This document shows, one piece after another, positions 60,117-64,000 of a DNA stretch of 64,000 bases (its first letter is position 1; each line of letters begins with the position of its first letter). The stretch lies in NCBI GenBank assembly GCA_032334235.1, contig JAVSGI010000005.1, positions 2,757,501-2,821,500 on the forward strand. Direction: 5' to 3'. The stretch is from Paracoccaceae bacterium Fryx2. Its GTDB lineage: Bacteria; Pseudomonadota; Alphaproteobacteria; Rhodobacterales; Rhodobacteraceae. A program made the position numbers and the translations under genes. The notes beneath the pieces were generated by a model. It made no database searches, was not told the origin of the DNA, and worked only from the letters and a program-made list of their open reading frames with translations.

Positions 60117-61022
60117 CTACGCGACCATATCGAGTGAGTTCAGGTTTGCATAGAACGCCTCCTCTGCTTCTGCGGGTGGGATGTATCCGATTGGGCCAAG
60201 CAGGCGGCGGTTGTTATACCAATCGATCCATTTCAGCGTTTCCCATTCGACCTCGCGCATTGATTTCCAGGGGCCGATCTGGTTGATGACCTCTGTCTTG
60301 AACAGGCCGATGACGCATTCAGCCAAGGCGTTGTCATAGGCATCGCCAACTGTTCCAACGGAAAGGTCGATCTCGGCCTTGGCCAGGCGTTCGGTGTATT
60401 TGATCGACGGGTATTGTGATCCGCGGTCCGAATGGTGGACCAAGCTCTTGTTATCCGGCGTCTTTCTTTGCCAGATCGCTTGCTCCAGCGCGTCGAGCAC
60501 AAACTGGGTCTTCATCGATGTCGAGACGCGCCAACCGACAATACGACGTGCAAAGACGTCGATGACGAAGGCCACGTAGACGGTGCCGGACCATGTGGGC
60601 ACATAGGTGAAATCTGAAACCCACAGCTTGTTCGGCCGATCCGCCATGAACAGCCGGTTCACCTTGTCGTCCGGGCAAGGCAGAGACGTGTCAGGATTGG
60701 TCGTGATGACCTTCTTGCCACGGACCACGCCCCTGATGCCCAGATGGCGCATCAATCGTTCCACGGTGCAGCGGGCGGCGTCTTCACCCTGCCGTCGCAA
60801 AACATGCCAGATCTTCCGCGCGCCATAGAGCTTGCGGTTGGCATCCCAGGCCGCGTCGATCTTGAGGCTCAGGGCGGCATCCGATTTGGCCCGGGCCGAG
60901 GCCCGGTCAGGATCACGCATGATCGCCCGCCGGTCATAAAAGGTGGAAGGGGCAAACTGCAGTGCCCTGCAGATCGGCTCGACCCCGAATGCCTCTCGGC
61001 TTTCCTCAATGAAAGCAGTCAT
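60117..61022 (-). CDS. IS3-B transposase OrfB, copy 2
   Basis: 301 residues, same as copy 1 except Pro for Leu in the stretch GSQYPSIKY near the second catalytic Asp. The DDE residues are unchanged. Confidence 0.93.
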   Translation of the reverse strand: MTAFIEESREAFGVEPICRALQFAPSTFYDRRAIMRDPDRASARAKSDAALSLKIDAAWDANRKLYGARKIWHVLRRQGEDAARCTVERLMRHLGIRGVVRGKKVITTNPDTSLPCPDDKVNRLFMADRPNKLWVSDFTYVPTWSGTVYVAFVIDVFARRIVGWRVSTSMKTQFVLDALEQAIWQRKTPDNKSLVHHSDRGSQYPSIKYTERLAKAEIDLSVGTVGDAYDNALAECVIGLFKTEVINQIGPWKSMREVEWETLKWIDWYNNRRLLGPIGYIPPAEAEEAFYANLNSLDMVA

Positions 61023-61369
61023 TTGCGAAACGGGCGGTCGAGCTCCGCCTGGGCAAAATACGCTGAAGCTTTGCGCAGAATCTCGTTCGCTTGCCGCAGT
61101 TCCCGGTTCTCGCGCTCAAGCTCTTTGATCCGCGCGATCTCAGCGCTGGTAGGTCCCGGCCGTTCGCCACCATCGCGCTGGACCTGTCGCATCCAGACGC
61201 GAAGGCTGTCCGTCGAACAGCCCAATTTACCTGCAATCGCCGTCAGCGCCGCAGCCTCGCTCTGATAATCATCGCGGTGTTCCATCGCCAGCCGCACCGC
61301 ACGCTCGCGGAACTCAGGTGAATACGGCTTCGAGGTCTTCTTCTTTGAGGTCTGTTCCATAACGGGCAA
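61019..61369 (-). CDS. IS3-B OrfA, copy 2
   Basis: 116 residues, the same translation as copy 1: HTH followed by a leucine-zipper-like helix. Intact. Confidence 0.92.
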   Translation of the reverse strand: MPVMEQTSKKKTSKPYSPEFRERAVRLAMEHRDDYQSEAAALTAIAGKLGCSTDSLRVWMRQVQRDGGERPGPTSAEIARIKELERENRELRQANEILRKASAYFAQAELDRPFRK

Positions 61370-61470
61370 TTCTCCGAGAGTTTTGCCCTCCGGTAAACCC
61401 GGGGCGGTTCAGATGTCACCGTCGCCCATCCCTCGCTCGACAGCTTCGATGCCCTTCTGGGAGCCTGCGC

Positions 61471-62286
61471 ATGACCTCCCGCGAGATCGACATCCACACG
61501 CTGCCCGGCATGCTGACCGCGCTGCGCCTGCCCAGCTTCCACAAGCTTTGGGCCGACATCGCCACCCGTGCCGACACCGAAGGCTGGCCCGCTGCCCGCT
61601 TTCTGGCTGTCCTCGCGGAATACGAACTGGCCGAGCGCGACATGCGCCGCATTCAGCGCCACATGAACGAGGCACAGCTACCGGCTGGCAAGACGCTGGC
61701 GACCTTCGACTTCAAGGCGCTGCCAACCCTGCCGCGTGCCCGGGTGGAAGCTCTGGCGGCCGGCGACTGGCTGGAGGGCGGCGGCAACCTGATCGCCATC
61801 GGCAATTCCGGCACGGGCAAAACGCACATTCTCTGCGCGATAGGCCATGCCCTGATCGAGCGGGGACACCGCGTGTTCTATACCCGGACCAGCGATCTGG
61901 TGCAGCGACTTCAGGCCGCCCGCCGCGATCTGGTGCTCGAAGCCGCGCTCGCCAAGCTCGACAAGTTCGACCTGATCATCCTCGACGACATCACCTACGC
62001 CCACAAGGATCAGGCCGAGACAGGCGTGCTCTTCGAGCTGATCGCCCGGCGCTACGAATACCGCAGCATCGCGATCGCCGCTAACCAACCCTTTAGCGGC
62101 TGGGACCAGATCTTCCCGGACAAGGCGATGACCGTCGCCGCCATCGACCGGCTGGTTCATCACGCAGCGATCCTGGAGATGAATGCCGAAAGCTTCCGCC
62201 AGCGCGCGGCCGCCTCCAACAAAGAGGCGCTGAGCAGACCGCCAACGACAACCATCGCCGACAACAAGGACAAAGGAGAAGGCTGA
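61471..62286 (+). CDS. istB: IS21-B helper ATPase IstB
   Basis: 271 residues, the only intact IS21-B IstB here. Walker A GNSGTGKT (about 110-117), Walker B LIILDDITYAH, sensor-type IAANQPF. The start overlaps the istA stop (atga). C-terminal residues are basic and disordered. Confidence 0.93.
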   Translation: MTSREIDIHTLPGMLTALRLPSFHKLWADIATRADTEGWPAARFLAVLAEYELAERDMRRIQRHMNEAQLPAGKTLATFDFKALPTLPRARVEALAAGDWLEGGGNLIAIGNSGTGKTHILCAIGHALIERGHRVFYTRTSDLVQRLQAARRDLVLEAALAKLDKFDLIILDDITYAHKDQAETGVLFELIARRYEYRSIAIAANQPFSGWDQIFPDKAMTVAAIDRLVHHAAILEMNAESFRQRAAASNKEALSRPPTTTIADNKDKGEG

Positions 62287-62879
62287 GCGAAAAACAATTC
62301 CAGATACGCCAACCCAGCGGCCTAAAACCGGCCAACGTGGTTGACGGTCACGGACATGCTGGTTGACGCGCTACAGCTTTCCGTTCTCGCTTGTCGGCGG
62401 GGCTATCCAGTTGTCTGAAGGCATCTACTTCCCCGTGGTCGGTGCGGTGCTTGTGCTTTCGGCGCTTCAGATGGCAGGTTCGGCCTTGCAAAAGCCCCGA
62501 TCCCCTTCCCGCCTATCCGACCGCCCCTCCGTTCCTGGCCGCGCTGGCGACAGGTGCCGTCATCGGTTTCATCTCGGGCACCACCGGAACGGGGGGCGGC
62601 GTGTTTCTGGCGCCGGTGATCCTTGCGATGAACTGGGGAACGGCGCGCCAGACTGCTGCAACTACCGCGGTCTACAATCTGATGAACTCGGCGGCGGCCC
62701 TGATTGGCGCCTGGGCCTATTGGGATCAGCTTCCGGCATCCTTGCCGTGGTGGCTCGTCGCGGTTGCGGTCGGCGGTTCCGTGGGGGCCTTTGTCGGCAG
62801 CAGGTATTTGTCAGACCGCTGGCTGCGCGGCATACTTGCGCTGCTTCTGCTGATTTCGGGCGTCAAGCTGCTGTGGTAG

Positions 62880-63188
62880 CGGCCGATCCGCGCAATCGCC
62901 GGCGGTGAGTGATCGTCGCTGACGCTGGAACGTCTGGTGATTTTCGTGGCCGGATGCGGCCGCATGGATGATCGGCAAAAGGCAACGCAAGGTCACGGCC
63001 GTTCAGGCTGGCGTCAGTCCGGTCGCCAAAAAGGGTGCCGACACCAATGATCAACGAGGTCTCCGATGCCTGTGAACCCAACCGACGCCGCCGCAATCCG
63101 GGGGGGCCAGCCGCCTGTCGGCCGGTTCCCGCGCGTTCGCGCGGCCGCACACCTGGTCTGCCTGCCTTGCCGGGCCGGAGTGCAGGCG
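62880..63188. other. Intergenic stretch, no supported gene
   Basis: 309 bases between the TauE remnant and the membrane flavoprotein. An in-frame ATG at 63066 could extend the next gene by 41 residues, but those residues do not look like a membrane protein start. Confidence 0.5.
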
Positions 63189-64000
63189 ATGAGATGGTTC
63201 GGACCCGCCATCGTCGTGATCTGCTGCGCCATCGCGGCCTGGCTCGGCGCGACCGCGATCCCTCGGCTTGGGGCAGGCGATGCTGTCAGCCTTGCGGCCG
63301 GCGCGACCGCTATCGTTGCCATGGGCCTGGCCCTGATGCTGGCCGCCCGGCCCCGCTTTGCCGAGCCGCTGTTCGGCGGACTTGACCGGATGTACCGCGT
63401 GCACAAGTGGCTGGGGATTTCGGCACTGGCGCTGATGGTCCTGCACTACCTGGTCGAGCTGGATTTCGACGAGCGGGTCCGCGAAACCCGGCTTGGCGAT
63501 CTGGCAGGCGAGATCGGCGAAATCGCCTTCTTCAGCTTCATCGCCCTGATCCTGCTGAGCTGGATCAAGCGCATCCCCGCCGTGCGTGCCGAACTGCCCT
63601 ACCAGTGGTGGCGGTTCAGTCATCGCTTCATGGGCATCCCCTTCGCCGGGGTCGCCCTGCACCAGGCGCTGATCGACAGCCCGATCACGTGGAACGCGCC
63701 CCTGTCGCTGTATCTTGACGCCTTCTGCATCCTGGGCCTTGCCGCCTATCTCCAGACCGAACTGCGCGGGTGGACCCGTCGGAAATGGTCCTTCACGGTC
63801 GCCGGTATCGCCCGGCACGGCAGCGCGACCGAGATCACCCTGAAGCAGACCGGGCGGGCCGTGATGCCCTGGCGGCCGGGCCAGTTCGCCTTCTTCAGCG
63901 CGCCGGAGGCCGGCCTGTCAGAGCCGCACCCCTTCACCATCGCCAGCGCCCCGCGCCCGGACGGCAGCATGACCCTTGCGGTCAAATCGCTGGGCGACTG
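63189..64000 (+). CDS. Ferric-reductase-like transmembrane flavoprotein, 3' end outside window
   Basis: Open from ATG 63189 to the window edge, at least 270 residues. The N-terminal half has about six membrane spans with paired histidines (VHKWLG, MVLHYLV; RFSHRFMG, ALHQAL) that would bind haem. Then an FAD-binding barrel begins, with RPGQFAFFS and the motif EPHPFTIASAP. The family (FRE/NOX-like) moves electrons from NAD(P)H across the membrane. The start at 63189 follows ggag at 63176; an in-frame ATG at 63066 is the alternative. The NAD-binding half is not in view. Confidence 0.87.
   Translation, partial: MRWFGPAIVVICCAIAAWLGATAIPRLGAGDAVSLAAGATAIVAMGLALMLAARPRFAEPLFGGLDRMYRVHKWLGISALALMVLHYLVELDFDERVRETRLGDLAGEIGEIAFFSFIALILLSWIKRIPAVRAELPYQWWRFSHRFMGIPFAGVALHQALIDSPITWNAPLSLYLDAFCILGLAAYLQTELRGWTRRKWSFTVAGIARHGSATEITLKQTGRAVMPWRPGQFAFFSAPEAGLSEPHPFTIASAPRPDGSMTLAVKSLGD

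Larger units (their letters stand above)
60076..61411 (-). mobile_element. IS3-B element, copy 2
   Basis: 1336 bp, same ends and length as copy 1. The 3-bp duplication is gat (60073-60075, 61412-61414). Confidence 0.94.
58627..61474 (+). pseudogene. istA: IS21-B IstA, split by IS3-B near its C-terminus
   Basis: Starts at TTG 58627 after cggagg and reads AYKPITDQQLRLYMSDLRYH. The main piece (58627-60075) encodes 483 residues with the HTH region, QSDFTHAEELEV (first Asp), the second Asp region near QEHRTDSLSAAF and NRGEAHENGAVESQNRHLKK (Glu). The last 20 codons lie at 61415-61474. The IS3-B adds a stop right after PTD, so a protein short by about 19 residues is still possible. Confidence 0.88.
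58450..62375 (+). mobile_element. IS21-B element, complete, with an IS3-B inside
   Basis: Starts tgttgcgcgacaacc and ends gcgctaca. The 6-bp duplication is gctttc (58444-58449, 62376-62381). Minus the IS3-B it is about 2587 bp. The ends carry repeated caaccatcttggccgg-type motifs. Confidence 0.93.
54978..62879 (+). pseudogene. TauE/SafE-family membrane permease, broken three ways
   Basis: Pieces: 54978-55070, 58296-58449 and 62382-62879. Piece 1 starts at TTG 54978 after ggagg and reads LDTETVWLGAAFFVIALVYA. Piece 2 continues AAMALFGIAPMTMKTTALAL, and piece 3 PFSLVGGAIQLSEG. Near 62490-62505 the frame changes, and the rest (ATGAVIGFISGTTGTGGGVF, LIGAWAYWD, RYLSDRWLRG to the stop) is in another frame. 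The family exports sulfite, sulfoacetate or related anions. Lesions: IS66 (8-bp TSD), IS21-B (6-bp TSD) and the frameshift. Confidence 0.9.

Overview
The window looks like a chromosomal piece of an alphaproteobacterium of the Rhodobacterales (Rhodobacter/Paracoccus-like). The evidence is an rRNA operon ending 23S-5S-tRNA-fMet, high GC with C/G-ending codons, a tail-gene set related to the Rhodobacter gene transfer agent (GTA), and IS families typical of that group. Assignments come from reading the sequence; no database search was run.

The dominant theme is insertion sequences. IS material covers a little under half of the 64 kb: one IS903-like IS5 element, three full copies of one IS21 element (IS21-A), one full and two partial copies of a second IS21 element (IS21-B), a second IS5-type element plus a fragment, three IS256 copies, two identical-length IS3 copies (IS3-B), a different IS3 (IS3-A), an IS30, a full IS66 and IS66 debris. 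Several are nested. Target-site duplications (TSDs) let the order of events be read for most IS21, IS5, IS66 and IS3-B insertions. None of the three IS256 copies has matching flanks, so these mark deletions or rearrangements.

Layout: 1-3009, end of an rRNA operon. 3042-4091, IS903-like element. 4209-22478, a peptide-use operon: M81 (MlrC-like) metallopeptidase, family-5 substrate-binding protein, two permeases, a fused double ATPase and two M20 hydrolases. Its first gene is broken by two IS21-A insertions, one of which contains a further IS21-A copy nested in its own istA; its second gene is broken by an IS5-type element. Removing the IS DNA restores both reading frames exactly. 22534-25330, IS256/IS21/IS66 debris. 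25334-29562, a divergent unit: an XRE-cupin regulator and a FAD amine oxidoreductase face a polar amino-acid/amine ABC transporter. 29640-35390, a pile of broken IS elements, with two perfect 30-bp inverted copies of a hairpin element inside a dead istA. 35463-38578, a thiamine salvage operon thiM-thiE-thiD-SDR behind a TPP riboswitch, minus strand. 38641-51677, the tail, lysis and host-recognition module of a decayed GTA-related prophage, minus strand, with at least four inactivating lesions. 54516-54605, tRNA-Ser(UGA). 54978-62879, a TauE/SafE permease gene broken by an IS66, an IS21-B (itself hit by an IS3) and a frameshift. 63189-64000, the start of a ferric-reductase-like membrane flavoprotein, cut by the window edge.

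The intact functions are thiamine salvage, the amino-acid/amine transporter with its regulator and oxidase, and the downstream part of the peptide operon. The upstream peptide genes, the prophage and the TauE exporter are pseudogenes. No CRISPR array or intact defence system was seen. The least explained features are the two palindromic inserts, one in a dead istA and one in frame in an IS66 transposase.
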